A DNA stretch of 64,000 bases, taken from Lelliottia jeotgali. Its GTDB lineage: Bacteria > Pseudomonadota > Gammaproteobacteria > Enterobacterales > Enterobacteriaceae. A model generated the notes under the pieces. That model made no database searches, was not told the DNA's origin, and was given only the letters and a program-made list of their open reading frames with translations. Position numbers and translations under genes: made by a program. The stretch is from assembly GCA_002271215.1 (NCBI GenBank), contig CP018628.1:620001-684000 (forward strand). Reading direction: 5' to 3'. Shown here in pieces: positions 18,357 through 27,398 of this stretch (its first letter is position 1; each line of letters opens with the position of its first letter).

Positions 18357-19700
18357 ATGTCTGCCAACCATGCTGCGTTTAATCTCATTTTTCGGTTTGT
18401 TGAAAACTATGTCAGTCCCGTCGCCGGGCGTATCTCTTCCCAGCGTCATGTAATGGCGATTCGTGACGGGTTTATCTCCGCGATGCCATTTATGATTGTC
18501 GGTTCATTCTTGCTTGTGTTCGCTTACCCACCGTTCTCGCCGGACACCACCTGGGGCTTTGCCCGCGCGTGGCTGGACATGGCGAAGCAGTTCGAAGGAC
18601 AAATCCTGACGCCGTTCGATATGACTATGGGCATCATGTCGATCTACATTTGTGCGGCAATCGCCTACAACCTGGGCAAACACTACGTTAAGTCGCATCA
18701 GCTTGACCCGTTCATGTGTGCGATGCTGTCGCTGATGGCATTTTTACTGGTTGCTGCGCCGAAAACCAAAGGGGCGATGCCGGTTGATAGCCTGGGCGGA
18801 ACGGGGATCTTTACCGCGATTCTGGTGGCGGTCTACTGCGTGGAGATGATGCGTTTCCTGAAAGCGCATAACATTGGTATTCGTCTGCCGGACCAGGTTC
18901 CACCGATGATCAAAAACTCGTTTGATCTGCTGATTCCGGTGCTGGTAGTGGTGCTGACGCTCTATCCGCTGAGCCTGTTTATCCAGTCTCAGTTCGACAT
19001 GCTCATCCCGCAAGCGATCATGTCTATCTTCAAACCGCTGGTGTCTGCGGCGGATTCCCTGCCTGCGATTCTGCTCGCGGTGCTGATTGGTCATTTGCTG
19101 TGGTTTGCAGGTATCCACGGTGCTGCGATTGTTTCCGGGATGCTGCAAATGTTCTGGCTGACCAACCTGGGGATGAACCAGACTGCGCTGGCGCAGGGCG
19201 CGCCATTGCCACATATCTTTATGGAAGCGTTCTGGACCTTCTTTATCGTTATCGGTGGCTCCGGTGCCACGATGGGGCTGGTTATTTGTTATCTGCGTAG
19301 CCGTTCCGCGCACCTGCGTTCCATTGGCCGTCTGAGCGTCGTGCCGAGCTTCTTCAACATAAACGAACCGGTTATTTTCGGTACGCCGATCGTGATGAAC
19401 CCGGTGTTCTTTATTCCGTTCCTGCTGGCTCCAATGGTCAACGCGGTACTGGCATGGGCTGCGATGAAGCTGGATCTGATTGGGCGTGTGATTTCAGTGG
19501 TGCCGTGGACCGCCCCTGCACCGGTAGGCGCGGCGTGGGCGCTAGGCTGGGACTTCCGTGCGGCAGTGCTGGTGATTCTGCTGGCGCTGGTCTCGGCAAT
19601 CATCTACTACCCGTTCTTCAAAGTGTATGAGAAGCAACTTCTGGAGCAGGAAGCCGAAGAAGCACAGCGCACTGACGAAGATAGTCAGCAGGTGGCTTAA
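18357..19700 (+). CDS. Orphan PTS EIIC permease (lactose/cellobiose family)
   Basis: A 447-residue inner membrane sugar permease of the PTS EIIC cellobiose/diacetylchitobiose (CelB) family with about ten hydrophobic helices. It contains RDGFISAMPFMIVGSF near the N-terminus, FAGIHGAAIVSGML, and FFNINEPVIFGTPIVMNP, the sugar-site NEP motif. No EIIA, EIIB or glycosidase gene is nearby, so it must borrow a IIB/IIA or act otherwise. Ribosome site CAGGAGAG. A nested palindrome lies upstream and a terminator follows. It is not present here in E. coli K-12. Confidence 0.9.
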   Translation: MSANHAAFNLIFRFVENYVSPVAGRISSQRHVMAIRDGFISAMPFMIVGSFLLVFAYPPFSPDTTWGFARAWLDMAKQFEGQILTPFDMTMGIMSIYICAAIAYNLGKHYVKSHQLDPFMCAMLSLMAFLLVAAPKTKGAMPVDSLGGTGIFTAILVAVYCVEMMRFLKAHNIGIRLPDQVPPMIKNSFDLLIPVLVVVLTLYPLSLFIQSQFDMLIPQAIMSIFKPLVSAADSLPAILLAVLIGHLLWFAGIHGAAIVSGMLQMFWLTNLGMNQTALAQGAPLPHIFMEAFWTFFIVIGGSGATMGLVICYLRSRSAHLRSIGRLSVVPSFFNINEPVIFGTPIVMNPVFFIPFLLAPMVNAVLAWAAMKLDLIGRVISVVPWTAPAPVGAAWALGWDFRAAVLVILLALVSAIIYYPFFKVYEKQLLEQEAEEAQRTDEDSQQVA

Positions 19701-19709
19701 ACAAAATGC

Positions 19710-19784
19710 AAAACGGCAACGCAAGTTGCCGTTTTTAGTATTTGCGCCCTCTCCCTGTGGGAGAGGGCGGGGTGAGGGCACCAG
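19710..19784 (+). repeat. Terminator-plus-palindrome cassette, copy A
   Basis: Terminator AAAACGGCAAC-GCAA-GTTGCCGTTTTT (19710-19736) after the EIIC gene. It is followed by the hairpin CCCTCTCCC-TGT-GGGAGAGGG (19747-19767) and CGGGGTGAGGGCACCAG. The same two-part arrangement recurs at 37250 and, inverted, at 44911. Confidence 0.85.
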
Positions 19785-19806
19785 CGCGCTGTTACCCGTC
19801 ATCAAA

Positions 19807-20595
19807 TCATTTCAACGTACAATCGCCGCACTGTTGAACATCTGGCAAGCGATAGCGCTGACAGCAGGTACGACGCACCAGCAACCCGTCGCGTGGGACC
19901 ACGGTGCGGAAAAGCGGGTTGTCCTGACCATCCGCAAGCTGTTTAGCAAAGAAGCAGGACTGACGCAGTGCCTCGACGGTCTCGTCACCCAGCACTGGTT
20001 TCATTTCTGTCAGATACCAGTGAATGAGATACCCGGTATTGCTCCAGATAAGCTTCCCATTGATATCACCCGTCTCCTCAAGCGCCTTCACCACAGGAAT
20101 AAGCGCCTGCTTCACCAGCGTTTCCATGCGCTCGGTCGCTGAGAGCAGCGTAGCATTCCTGTCTTCATGCACGTCAATCCAGAAACAGGCCGCACGGCCA
20201 GTCTCATGGAACTCGACGTAAAAGTGCTCCGGAGAAAGATCCAGCGCCATATCCTGAGTGAGCAGGGCAATCATCAGCGGTGGCACCATCAGCCCGAAAT
20301 ACCACTGCGCCCACAGGGACAGTAGCGGTTTGTTTTCCCGCGCGAGGTTTGGCTGATTACGGTAGATATGATCAGAGTAGGCGGCGAACAGGGACTGCAT
20401 CTCTGCCGGACGACACCACTGCTCAAGCGTCATGGCCTGATGAGGATGTGCTTCATCCAGCTTGGTGAAATCTAGCAGGTAAGCGCGATGCTCGGCGATG
20501 GTTTCCCGAATGGAGTCCGCAAGCGTTGTACTCCCGGCGGAGAGAGGAACTCGCCAGAGGATAGGATCAACGATTTGTGCGGAACGTGTAGCCAT
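19807..20595 (-). CDS. fhuF: Ferric siderophore reductase FhuF
   Basis: A 262-residue cytoplasmic [2Fe-2S] protein that reduces ferric hydroxamate siderophores (ferrioxamine, ferrichrome) to release iron. The cluster ligands are the family-specific C-C-x10-C-x2-C at C244, C245, C256 and C259. A Fur box lies 26-44 bases before the start, fitting iron-repressed expression. It is a single-gene unit on the minus strand. Confidence 0.95.
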   Translation of the reverse strand: MATRSAQIVDPILWRVPLSAGSTTLADSIRETIAEHRAYLLDFTKLDEAHPHQAMTLEQWCRPAEMQSLFAAYSDHIYRNQPNLARENKPLLSLWAQWYFGLMVPPLMIALLTQDMALDLSPEHFYVEFHETGRAACFWIDVHEDRNATLLSATERMETLVKQALIPVVKALEETGDINGKLIWSNTGYLIHWYLTEMKPVLGDETVEALRQSCFFAKQLADGQDNPLFRTVVPRDGLLVRRTCCQRYRLPDVQQCGDCTLK

Positions 20596-20620
20596 AAAGG
20601 ATTAGGATAAGAATCTAAAT

Positions 20621-20639
20621 GATAATGATTGCCAATCCT
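20621..20639 (-). promoter_or_regulatory. Fur box of fhuF
   Basis: GATAATGATTGCCAATCCT matches 12 of 19 positions of the Fur consensus GATAATGATAATCATTATC, with the left half perfect. Confidence 0.75.
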
Positions 20640-20693
20640 AGCCATAGAGTAAACCGATCGCAAGCCTTTTGTCGGGAAAGCGAGAGCTGGGGC

Positions 20694-21758
20694 TTATCCG
20701 GTGTGTAGCTCAGGGCTTAAAAGGATATTGTTGCGACCCATATGCTTGGCTTCGTACAGGGCTTTATCGGCTTTTTCGAGGGCGCTTTCGATATCTTCTG
20801 ACTCGAAAATGGCAATGCCGATACTGATGGTGACATTTGTCGCCACGCTCTCGTTAAACATATGTGGGATCTTCAGGTCGTAGACTTTCTGGCGGATGCG
20901 TTCCGCCGTCTGACGTGCCTGATCGATGGTGACGCTGGTCAGCAGTACCATGAACTCTTCGCCGCCAAAGCGGGCAACGATATCCCGGGAACGTACCGCA
21001 TCGCGGATCGCGGCGGATACCCGAATCAACGCCTGATCGCCCATCATGTGGCCGTAGTGATCGTTATAGGCTTTGAAATGGTCGATATCCAGCAGCAGAA
21101 CGAAATGCTCCCCGTGCTCCAGCGTCGGGAGATTCTCCAGCCGATTCTGCAGGCCACGGCGATTATACAAGCCAGTAAGAGGGTCCATCATGCTCAGGTC
21201 ATTGAGCGTTTCTCGCTCCTCAAGCAGGCGGTAGAGCAAATCTTGCGCGAAGCGATCGTTACGTTTTTGAATCACGTGATGAATAGCGATTCCAATCATC
21301 GGCAGTGCGAGGGAGTAGACAATCCGCAGCCAATGCTCGTAAGGACTAAACCAGAGGCAAACGATAAACGTTGGCAATGAATGGATGGTAAACGCCTTGA
21401 TATCACTGGCAAATGCCAGCGAGCCGATGAACAACACGCTTAACAGCGCCAGCAGCAGGAAGGTGATGGGGTCTTGTGTCACCAACGTATATTTATAGGC
21501 GATATGCCAGGCCCATAATGCCCCAAAGATAAATGAAATCAGCGGAATATGGATCTGGCGGGTTTTATGCTTCCAGTGCCAGATAAGCAGCGACAGGCTG
21601 AGCGTGAAAATGAGCGCGACGGGAAGAGTGAGCGTATGCACGGTGTACAGGGGATTCAACACACTGAAAAGCGCTGACACGGTGTTCAGAAACAAAAATA
21701 AACGTAAAGATAACTGATATTTCTTGTGACGTAATGAACGCCAGGATTGTGCTGTCAT
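20694..21758 (-). CDS. Membrane-bound diguanylate cyclase (GGEEF)
   Basis: A 354-residue protein. About six hydrophobic helices (residues 15-155) form an N-terminal membrane sensor I cannot assign to a named family. A coiled segment with ERETLNDLSMMDPLTGLYNR leads into a GGDEF domain. The active site is G265-G266-E267-E268-F269. The inhibitory I-site RxxD is present at R256-D259, so product-inhibited c-di-GMP synthesis is expected. Metal-site motif DIDHFKAYNDHYGH is intact. It is absent between fhuF and yjjZ in E. coli K-12. Confidence 0.92.
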   Translation of the reverse strand: MTAQSWRSLRHKKYQLSLRLFLFLNTVSALFSVLNPLYTVHTLTLPVALIFTLSLSLLIWHWKHKTRQIHIPLISFIFGALWAWHIAYKYTLVTQDPITFLLLALLSVLFIGSLAFASDIKAFTIHSLPTFIVCLWFSPYEHWLRIVYSLALPMIGIAIHHVIQKRNDRFAQDLLYRLLEERETLNDLSMMDPLTGLYNRRGLQNRLENLPTLEHGEHFVLLLDIDHFKAYNDHYGHMMGDQALIRVSAAIRDAVRSRDIVARFGGEEFMVLLTSVTIDQARQTAERIRQKVYDLKIPHMFNESVATNVTISIGIAIFESEDIESALEKADKALYEAKHMGRNNILLSPELHTG

Positions 21759-21976
21759 GTCGGTATGTTTTTATTAATACTTAATTAAATCAAACTAATG
21801 GCGGCCAGTGCGAATGAAAAACTATGAAATTATCAGGGACTAAAGTATCAGGAATTAGTAATGTGTAGTTAACAGGTGTGCAATTTATCACCTTACTCAT
21901 TTCCTGTCATTACGCGAAAGGTAAAGGTGACGAGATTGTCGCGGCTGATGCTGACAAATGAGAAAACCTATCATAT

Positions 21977-21995
21977 GATATTGGTTATCATTATC
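21977..21995 (+). promoter_or_regulatory. Fur box of yjjZ
   Basis: GATATTGGTTATCATTATC matches 16 of 19 positions of the Fur consensus, 19-37 bases before the yjjZ ATG. It should repress yjjZ when iron is plentiful. Confidence 0.88.
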
Positions 21996-22013
21996 GCATT
22001 GAGAGAGAAAACC

Positions 22014-22244
22014 ATGTTGAGCAAGGCGCTGGGAAGTGGATGGGGTGTACTGCTGCCGGGCATTGTCATCGTCGGGCTAACGTTTGCCGATCTCTCATTA
22101 GACGTCTGGAAAGCGATTATTGTGTCGGGCTTACTGGTCACCTCAGGAATGATCTGGCACAAACAATTACGCCATTTTGTCCTGCTGCCGTCATGCGTAG
22201 CGCTGATCGGTGGAATGCTGGTGATTATGATGAGTTTGAAATAG
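22014..22244 (+). CDS. yjjZ: DUF1435 small membrane protein YjjZ
   Basis: A 76-residue protein with about three hydrophobic helices and almost no soluble part (MLSKALGSGWGVLLPGIVIV..., LRHFVLLPSC). It is related to E. coli YjjZ (DUF1435), of unknown function but iron-regulated. The start at 22014 is chosen for the GAGAGAG ribosome site; longer in-frame starts would run through the Fur box. Position and Fur box suggest a role in iron limitation. Confidence 0.85.
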   Translation: MLSKALGSGWGVLLPGIVIVGLTFADLSLDVWKAIIVSGLLVTSGMIWHKQLRHFVLLPSCVALIGGMLVIMMSLK

Positions 22245-22284
22245 GGAATAAAGCAGAGATAAATCAGGGAGGAGATAAGATAAG

Positions 22285-22371
22285 TGGTGCGAAGAGGGGG
22301 ACTTGAACCCCCACGTCCGTAAGAACACTAACACCTGAAGCTAGCGCGTCTACCAATTCCGCCACCTTCGC
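22285..22371 (-). tRNA. tRNA-Leu (CAG), promoter-distal copy
   Basis: An 87-base leucine tRNA with encoded CCA and anticodon loop TTCAGGT (CAG). It has a class II variable arm GTTC-TTAC-GGAC and T-loop GTTCAAGTC. Its acceptor stem differs from the other two copies: GCGAAGG pairs with TCTTCGC, giving a G7-U66 wobble. Confidence 0.96.
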
Positions 22372-22404
22372 ACTGTTATCTTATTCTTTTTGATATTGCC
22401 TCGT

Positions 22405-22491
22405 TGGTGCGAGGGGGGGGACTTGAACCCCCACGTCCGTTAAGACACTAACACCTGAAGCTAGCGCGTCTACCAATTCCGCCACCGTCGC
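22405..22491 (-). tRNA. tRNA-Leu (CAG), middle copy
   Basis: An 87-base leucine tRNA with encoded CCA and anticodon CAG. Variable arm GTCT-TAAC-GGAC. Acceptor GCGACGG against CCCTCGC leaves a C-C mismatch at pair 5-68, where E. coli tRNA-Leu1 also has a mismatch (A-C). Confidence 0.96.
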
Positions 22492-22520
22492 CCGGTGAGA
22501 ACAATATCAAACATGGTTTG

Positions 22521-22607
22521 TGGTGCGAGGGGGGGGACTTGAACCCCCACGTCCGTAAAGACACTAACACCTGAAGCTAGCGCGTCTACCAATTCCGCCA
22601 CCGTCGC
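22521..22607 (-). tRNA. tRNA-Leu (CAG), promoter-proximal copy
   Basis: An 87-base leucine tRNA with encoded CCA and anticodon CAG. Variable arm GTCT-TTAC-GGAC. Same acceptor stem as the middle copy. The three genes are 29-33 bases apart and form one operon, equivalent to E. coli leuQPV. Confidence 0.96.
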
Positions 22608-22647
22608 ATACCATAATACTTCAAAAGTATTGCAACCACGGAGGCGC

Positions 22648-22675
22648 ATTCTAGATGTTTTCAGCTTTTCGTCAA
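22648..22675 (-). promoter_or_regulatory. Promoter of the tRNA-Leu operon
   Basis: On the minus strand TTGACG (22675-22670), 16 bases, TAGAAT (22653-22648). A GC-rich discriminator GCGCCTCCG follows, typical of stringently controlled stable RNA promoters. Confidence 0.85.
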
Positions 22676-22761
22676 CAGATAATTAGCCGGGGCGTTTTAA
22701 TTGCTGCAAAAATGGGCACTTGAATCGCCCGGAGCGCAAAACGCTGCCGGGCGCAAGGGAA

Positions 22762-23790
22762 TTACTTCTTCGCCTGACGGGTCATCACCGTGCGGTACAC
22801 TTTGAAACGCCCGGTCTGGGCCAGCACTTCGTGGAAGCCAAAAATCTCATCCAGCAGTTTTGGATAAGGAAGGAAGGCGTTCGCCACGATACGCAGTTCG
22901 CCACCGCTGTTAAGATGACGCACCGCGCCACGGATCAACGTTTGTGCTGCTTCTAGGCTGGTTTCCATACCGTCATGGAATGGCGGGTTGGAGATAATCA
23001 TATCGAAACGGCCCGTCACTTCGGAGAACACGTTGCTGGCAAAGACTTCGCCTTCGATTTCATTTGCCGCAAGCGTAGCGCGACTCGCTTCAACAGCCGG
23101 AGCGCTTACGTCGCACAGTGTCAGACGTACTTTTGGTGAATGGCTGGCGAGCACGGCAGACAGCACGCCCGCGCCACAACCGACATCCAGCACTTTGCCT
23201 TTCGTATGTGGAGTGAAGGTGGACAGCAGGAGTTGGCTACCCACGTCCAATCCGTCTCGGCTAAAGACGCCAGGCAACGTTTTGATAGTTAACCCTTCGA
23301 GCTGATATTCGCCCCAGGCTTTCTCTGCATCAAATTCTGGCTGTTTTTCCAGACGGCCGTGGTACAAACCGCAGCGACGGGCGCTGTCGATTTTATTCAG
23401 CGTTGCGTATTCCGCCAGCATCTGCTCGGCGCTGCGCACGCCGCTGCGGTTTTCACCGACGACAAACACATCGCAGCCAACAGGCATCATGGAGAGCAGA
23501 TTCATCAGCTGGAACTGTGCTTCCGGCTTGTTCTTCGGCCAGTAATACACCAGCGTATCGCAGCCGGCGACGTCACTTTGTTCAGCCACCAGACTAAAGC
23601 GCACGCGGTCTTCCATCTGACGGCTCAATACCTGCCAGTGGTGGAACTGCTGGGTATGCGCGCGGCTTTCGGCGCATTCGAAACGGGCAGGCAGATCGTC
23701 CTGCATATCTCCGGCAAACAGAATACGGCTTTGTTCGAAATCATCACTGTGACGCAGCAAGACTTCACTTGCCGGGGTAAATGCAGACAT
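22762..23790 (-). CDS. rsmC: 16S rRNA m2G1207 methyltransferase RsmC
   Basis: A 342-residue enzyme that methylates N2 of G1207 in 16S rRNA of the 30S subunit. It has two tandem methyltransferase-like domains. The N-terminal one is degenerate (about residues 1-160). The C-terminal one (about 185-340) binds SAM through [16 protein letters not shown] and has the catalytic NPPF tetrad in [12 protein letters not shown]. The length matches E. coli (343 aa). It is divergent from holD. Confidence 0.96.
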   Translation of the reverse strand: MSAFTPASEVLLRHSDDFEQSRILFAGDMQDDLPARFECAESRAHTQQFHHWQVLSRQMEDRVRFSLVAEQSDVAGCDTLVYYWPKNKPEAQFQLMNLLSMMPVGCDVFVVGENRSGVRSAEQMLAEYATLNKIDSARRCGLYHGRLEKQPEFDAEKAWGEYQLEGLTIKTLPGVFSRDGLDVGSQLLLSTFTPHTKGKVLDVGCGAGVLSAVLASHSPKVRLTLCDVSAPAVEASRATLAANEIEGEVFASNVFSEVTGRFDMIISNPPFHDGMETSLEAAQTLIRGAVRHLNSGGELRIVANAFLPYPKLLDEIFGFHEVLAQTGRFKVYRTVMTRQAKK

Positions 23791-23892
23791 GAATTGTTCC
23801 TCAATAAACTCAGCCGGGGATTATAGTAGTTTGTTGGCGGATATACGACGAATTTGCTATATTTGCGCGCCTGAGAGACAGGAGTTTTCCCT

Positions 23893-24306
23893 ATGACATC
23901 CCGACGTGACTGGCAGTTACAGCAGCTGGGCATCACCCAGTGGGCTCTGCGTCGCCCGACGGCGTTGCAGGGTGAAATCGCTATTTCCATTCCGGCACAC
24001 GTTCGTCTGGTGATGGTGGCCGAAAAGCTGCCTGCGCTCACTGAAACGCTGATTGGCGATGTGCTGCGCGCGCTAAAACTGAGCGCGGATCAGGTGTTAC
24101 AGCTGACGCCCGATCGCGTGGCGATGCTGCCACCGGAGAGCCGCTGTAATAGCTGGCGGCTGGGTGTTGCGGATGAGACCCCGCTTGAAGGCGGTCAACT
24201 TCGCACGGCCACACTGGAAGAATTGAAAGCAAACCCAAAGGCGCGAAGCGCGCTATGGCAACAAATCTGCGAATATGAACACGATTTCTTCCCTCACGAC
24301 GACTGA
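23893..24306 (+). CDS. holD: DNA polymerase III psi subunit HolD
   Basis: A 137-residue clamp-loader accessory subunit. With chi (HolC) it links the gamma/tau complex to SSB. The N-terminus MTSRRDWQLQQLGITQW is the clamp-loader binding peptide, and the C-terminus ([10 protein letters not shown]) matches E. coli psi. It overlaps rimI by 32 bases. Confidence 0.95.
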   Translation: MTSRRDWQLQQLGITQWALRRPTALQGEIAISIPAHVRLVMVAEKLPALTETLIGDVLRALKLSADQVLQLTPDRVAMLPPESRCNSWRLGVADETPLEGGQLRTATLEELKANPKARSALWQQICEYEHDFFPHDD

Positions 24307-24718
24307 TCTTGCATCAGCGTTCGCGATCGAAACCCGCGCCCACGCTTTTCCGTGGAGCGAAAAAACATTTGCCAGCAATCAGGGTGAGCGCTACCTAAAT
24401 TTCCGCCTGGATGTTGATGGCGAAATGGCCGCGTTTGCCATTACCCAGGTCGTGCTGGACGAAGCGACGCTGTTTAACATCGCCGTCGATCCCGCGTATC
24501 AACGCCGGGGATTAGGCAGAGAACTGCTGGAATTTTTGATTCGCGAACTGGAGACGCGTGACGTCTTCACGCTGTGGCTGGAGGTTCGCGCCTCCAACTC
24601 TGCTGCCATCGCACTTTATGAGAGCTTAGGCTTTAACGAAGCGACGATTCGCCGTAACTATTACCCGACTGCCGAGGGCCGCGAAGACGCCATCATCATG
24701 GCGCTACCGCTTGGATAA
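24275..24718 (+). CDS. rimI: Ribosomal protein S18 alanine N-acetyltransferase RimI
   Basis: A 147-residue GNAT acetyltransferase that acetylates the N-terminal alanine of ribosomal protein S18. The acetyl-CoA loop is [10 protein letters not shown], and the catalytic region includes [13 protein letters not shown]. It is translated from within holD and followed after 17 bases by yjjG. Confidence 0.96.
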   Translation: MNTISSLTTTDLASAFAIETRAHAFPWSEKTFASNQGERYLNFRLDVDGEMAAFAITQVVLDEATLFNIAVDPAYQRRGLGRELLEFLIRELETRDVFTLWLEVRASNSAAIALYESLGFNEATIRRNYYPTAEGREDAIIMALPLG

Positions 24719-24735
24719 CGAATAAGGTTGTAACG

Positions 24736-25413
24736 ATGAAATGGGACTGGATTTTCTTTGATGCCGACGAAACGCTGTTTACGTTCGATTCGTTTGGCGG
24801 CCTACAGCGGATGTTTTTGGACTACAGCGTCACCTTTACCGCCGAAGATTTTCAGGACTATCAGGCGGTAAATAAACCGCTTTGGGTGGACTACCAGAAC
24901 GGTGCCATCTCGGCGTTACAGCTTCAGCATCAGCGTTTTCAGGGCTGGTCGGAGCGTCTTAACGTGACGCCCGGTGCACTGAACGAGGCTTTCCTCAATG
25001 CGATGGCGGAGATTTGTGCCCCGCTGCCGGGGGCGATCTCCCTGCTGAACGCGCTCAAAGGCAACGTGAAGCTTGGCATCATCACCAACGGCTTTACCGC
25101 CCTGCAGCAAATCCGCCTTGAACGCACGGGCCTGCGCGACCATTTCGACGCGCTGGTGATTTCCGAACAAGTTGGCGTGCCAAAGCCCGATCCGCGTATT
25201 TTTGACTATGCGCTGGAAAAAGCCGGTCATCCCGCTCGCGAGCGCGTGCTGATGGTCGGAGACACCGCAGAGTCGGATATTCTGGGCGGAATGAAGTCTG
25301 GGCTGGCGACCTGCTGGCTGAACGCGCACGGTCGTGCACTGCCGGAAGGCATCGAACCGACCTGGACCGTATCATCATTGAACGAACTGGAGCAGCTCCT
25401 GTGTAAACAATGA
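24736..25413 (+). CDS. yjjG: HAD-type pyrimidine 5'-nucleotidase YjjG
   Basis: A 225-residue HAD hydrolase acting on dUMP, dTMP and damaged or non-canonical pyrimidine nucleotides in E. coli. Motif I is FFDADETLF (nucleophile D and acid/base D), motif II IITNG, motif III the K in [10 protein letters not shown] and motif [11 protein letters not shown]. It is the third gene of holD-rimI-yjjG. prfC follows 91 bases later. Confidence 0.95.
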   Translation: MKWDWIFFDADETLFTFDSFGGLQRMFLDYSVTFTAEDFQDYQAVNKPLWVDYQNGAISALQLQHQRFQGWSERLNVTPGALNEAFLNAMAEICAPLPGAISLLNALKGNVKLGIITNGFTALQQIRLERTGLRDHFDALVISEQVGVPKPDPRIFDYALEKAGHPARERVLMVGDTAESDILGGMKSGLATCWLNAHGRALPEGIEPTWTVSSLNELEQLLCKQ

Positions 25414-25504
25414 TTGCCTGCCCCCCATTGATGGGTAAAATAGCCGCAATTTCGTATTCCATGATGCGTGGCCTGCTGCCGCGCTTATATAAGAAGATTT
25501 GATT

Positions 25505-27094
25505 ATGACGTTGTCTCCTTATCTGCAAGAGGTGGCGAAGCGCCGTACTTTTGCCATTATTTCTCACCCGGATGCCGGTAAAACGACCATCACCGAAAAG
25601 GTGTTGTTATTCGGACAGGCAATTCAGACCGCCGGTACGGTAAAAGGCCGTGGTTCTAGCCAGCACGCGAAATCCGACTGGATGGAGATGGAAAAGCAGC
25701 GTGGTATTTCGATTACCACTTCCGTAATGCAGTTCCCGTATCACGACTGCCTGGTGAACCTGCTTGACACCCCGGGTCACGAAGACTTCTCCGAAGATAC
25801 CTACCGTACGCTGACGGCCGTTGACTGCTGTCTGATGGTGATCGACGCCGCGAAAGGTGTAGAAGACCGTACCCGTAAGCTGATGGAAGTGACCCGTCTG
25901 CGCGATACGCCGATCCTGACCTTCATGAACAAACTCGACCGTGACATCCGTGACCCAATGGAAGTGATGGACGAAGTGGAGCGCGAGCTGAAAATTGCCT
26001 GTGCCCCAATCACCTGGCCGATCGGCTGCGGTAAGCTGTTCAAGGGCGTCTACCACCTCTATAAAGATGAAGTGTACCTGTACCAGACCGGTAAAGGTCA
26101 CACCATCCAGGAAGTGCGCATCGTTAAAGGTCTGGACAACCCGGATCTGGATGTGGCCGTTGGCGAAGAGCTGGCCAACCAGCTGCGCGATGAGCTGGAG
26201 CTGGTTAAAGGCGCGTCTCACGAATTTGACCATGAGCTGTTCCTGGCCGGTGAAATCACGCCAGTGTTCTTCGGTACTGCACTGGGTAACTTCGGTGTGG
26301 ACCACATGCTCGACGGTCTGATTGAGTGGGCACCGCAGCCAATGCCGCGCAAAACTGACTCCCGTCTGGTGGAAGCCGCCGAAGAGAAGTTCACCGGTTT
26401 CGTGTTTAAGATTCAGGCCAACATGGACCCGAAACACCGCGACCGCGTGGCCTTCCTGCGTGTGGTTTCCGGTAAGTACGAGAAAGGCATGAAGCTGCGC
26501 CAGGTGCGTATCGGTAAAGACGTGGTTATTTCCGACGCGCTGACCTTCATGGCGGGCGACCGTTCGCACGTTGAAGAGGCTTATCCGGGCGACATCATCG
26601 GTCTGCACAACCACGGCACCATCCAGATCGGTGACACCTTCACCCAGGGTGAAATGATGAAGTTCACCGGTATCCCGAACTTCGCGCCGGAACTGTTCCG
26701 TCGTATCCGCCTGAAAGATCCGCTCAAGCAGAAACAGCTGCTGAAAGGTCTGGTCCAGCTCTCCGAAGAGGGCGCGGTGCAGGTCTTCCGCCCAATCGCC
26801 AACAACGATTTGATCGTTGGCGCGGTCGGTGTGCTGCAGTTTGACGTGGTGGTTGCGCGTCTGAAGAGCGAATACAACGTTGAAGCGATTTACGAATCCG
26901 TCAACGTGGCAACCGCGCGCTGGGTCGAGTGTTCTGACGTGAAGAAATTCGAAGAATTCAAACGTAAGAACGAAATCCAGCTGGCGCTGGATGGCGGTGA
27001 TAACCTGACCTATATCGCCCCAACAATGGTAAACCTGAACCTGACGCAGGAACGTTATCCTGACGTGCAGTTCCGTAAAACCCGCGAGCACTAA
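25505..27094 (+). CDS. prfC: Peptide chain release factor 3 (RF3)
   Basis: A 529-residue translational GTPase that recycles RF1/RF2 after peptide release. G1 is [14 protein letters not shown]2 lies in [11 protein letters not shown]3 is DTPGHEDF and G4 is NKLDRD. Domains II and III follow. The start [13 protein letters not shown] at 25505 matches E. coli RF3; a TTG two codons upstream is in frame but less likely. The stop is followed by a strong hairpin. Confidence 0.97.
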   Translation: MTLSPYLQEVAKRRTFAIISHPDAGKTTITEKVLLFGQAIQTAGTVKGRGSSQHAKSDWMEMEKQRGISITTSVMQFPYHDCLVNLLDTPGHEDFSEDTYRTLTAVDCCLMVIDAAKGVEDRTRKLMEVTRLRDTPILTFMNKLDRDIRDPMEVMDEVERELKIACAPITWPIGCGKLFKGVYHLYKDEVYLYQTGKGHTIQEVRIVKGLDNPDLDVAVGEELANQLRDELELVKGASHEFDHELFLAGEITPVFFGTALGNFGVDHMLDGLIEWAPQPMPRKTDSRLVEAAEEKFTGFVFKIQANMDPKHRDRVAFLRVVSGKYEKGMKLRQVRIGKDVVISDALTFMAGDRSHVEEAYPGDIIGLHNHGTIQIGDTFTQGEMMKFTGIPNFAPELFRRIRLKDPLKQKQLLKGLVQLSEEGAVQVFRPIANNDLIVGAVGVLQFDVVVARLKSEYNVEAIYESVNVATARWVECSDVKKFEEFKRKNEIQLALDGGDNLTYIAPTMVNLNLTQERYPDVQFRKTREH

Positions 27095-27398
27095 TCCCCT
27101 CTCAGAGCACGGCGCCCGCCGTGCTCTTCTTAAACTTCAGCCTTATTAATCCCTTGCGGAATGTTCTTAATTCAACGCGTTTTTGGCGTTATTGCTCGTT
27201 TTTTGCCCGATTCTGAAAGCGGCTTTGTCAATGTGATCTATATTTAACTCAGTGTTTAACACCGGGCGCGGATGATAGTTCTGTTCAATGCGTGTTCATG
27301 AGTCTCTCATCCCGACCCTGTGTTTATTCGCAAAATTAAAAACTAGTATGAAGGGATGTTCGACGCTCAACTGATGGGCAAACTACAGGAATAAATCG
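27095..27398 (+). other. prfC terminator and osmY promoter region
   Basis: 304 bases without a gene. They hold the prfC terminator (27104-27127), a moderately AT-rich middle, and the osmY upstream region. The block GTGTTTATTCGCAAAATT...AAACTAGTATGAAG is very like the sigma-S-dependent E. coli osmY leader. Confidence 0.6.
27104..27127 (+). terminator. prfC terminator
   Basis: Stem AGAGCACGGC/GCCGTGCTCT with a GCCC loop, followed by TCTT, 10 bases after the prfC stop. Confidence 0.8.

Noticed and set aside
19627..20142. Open frame across the EIIC terminator and antisense to fhuF
   Set aside because: It crosses a strong terminator hairpin and the repeat cassette, and most of it is the fhuF shadow.
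22285..22607. tRNA-Leu cluster as an integration hotspot with a genomic island
   Set aside because: No integrase, no duplicated tRNA 3' end beyond the gene copies themselves, and flanking genes yjjZ and rsmC are the normal neighbours.
25607..27091. 494-codon open frame antisense to prfC
   Set aside because: Shadow of a highly expressed GC-rich gene. Amino-acid make-up (many His, Gln, Val) is typical of antisense translation.
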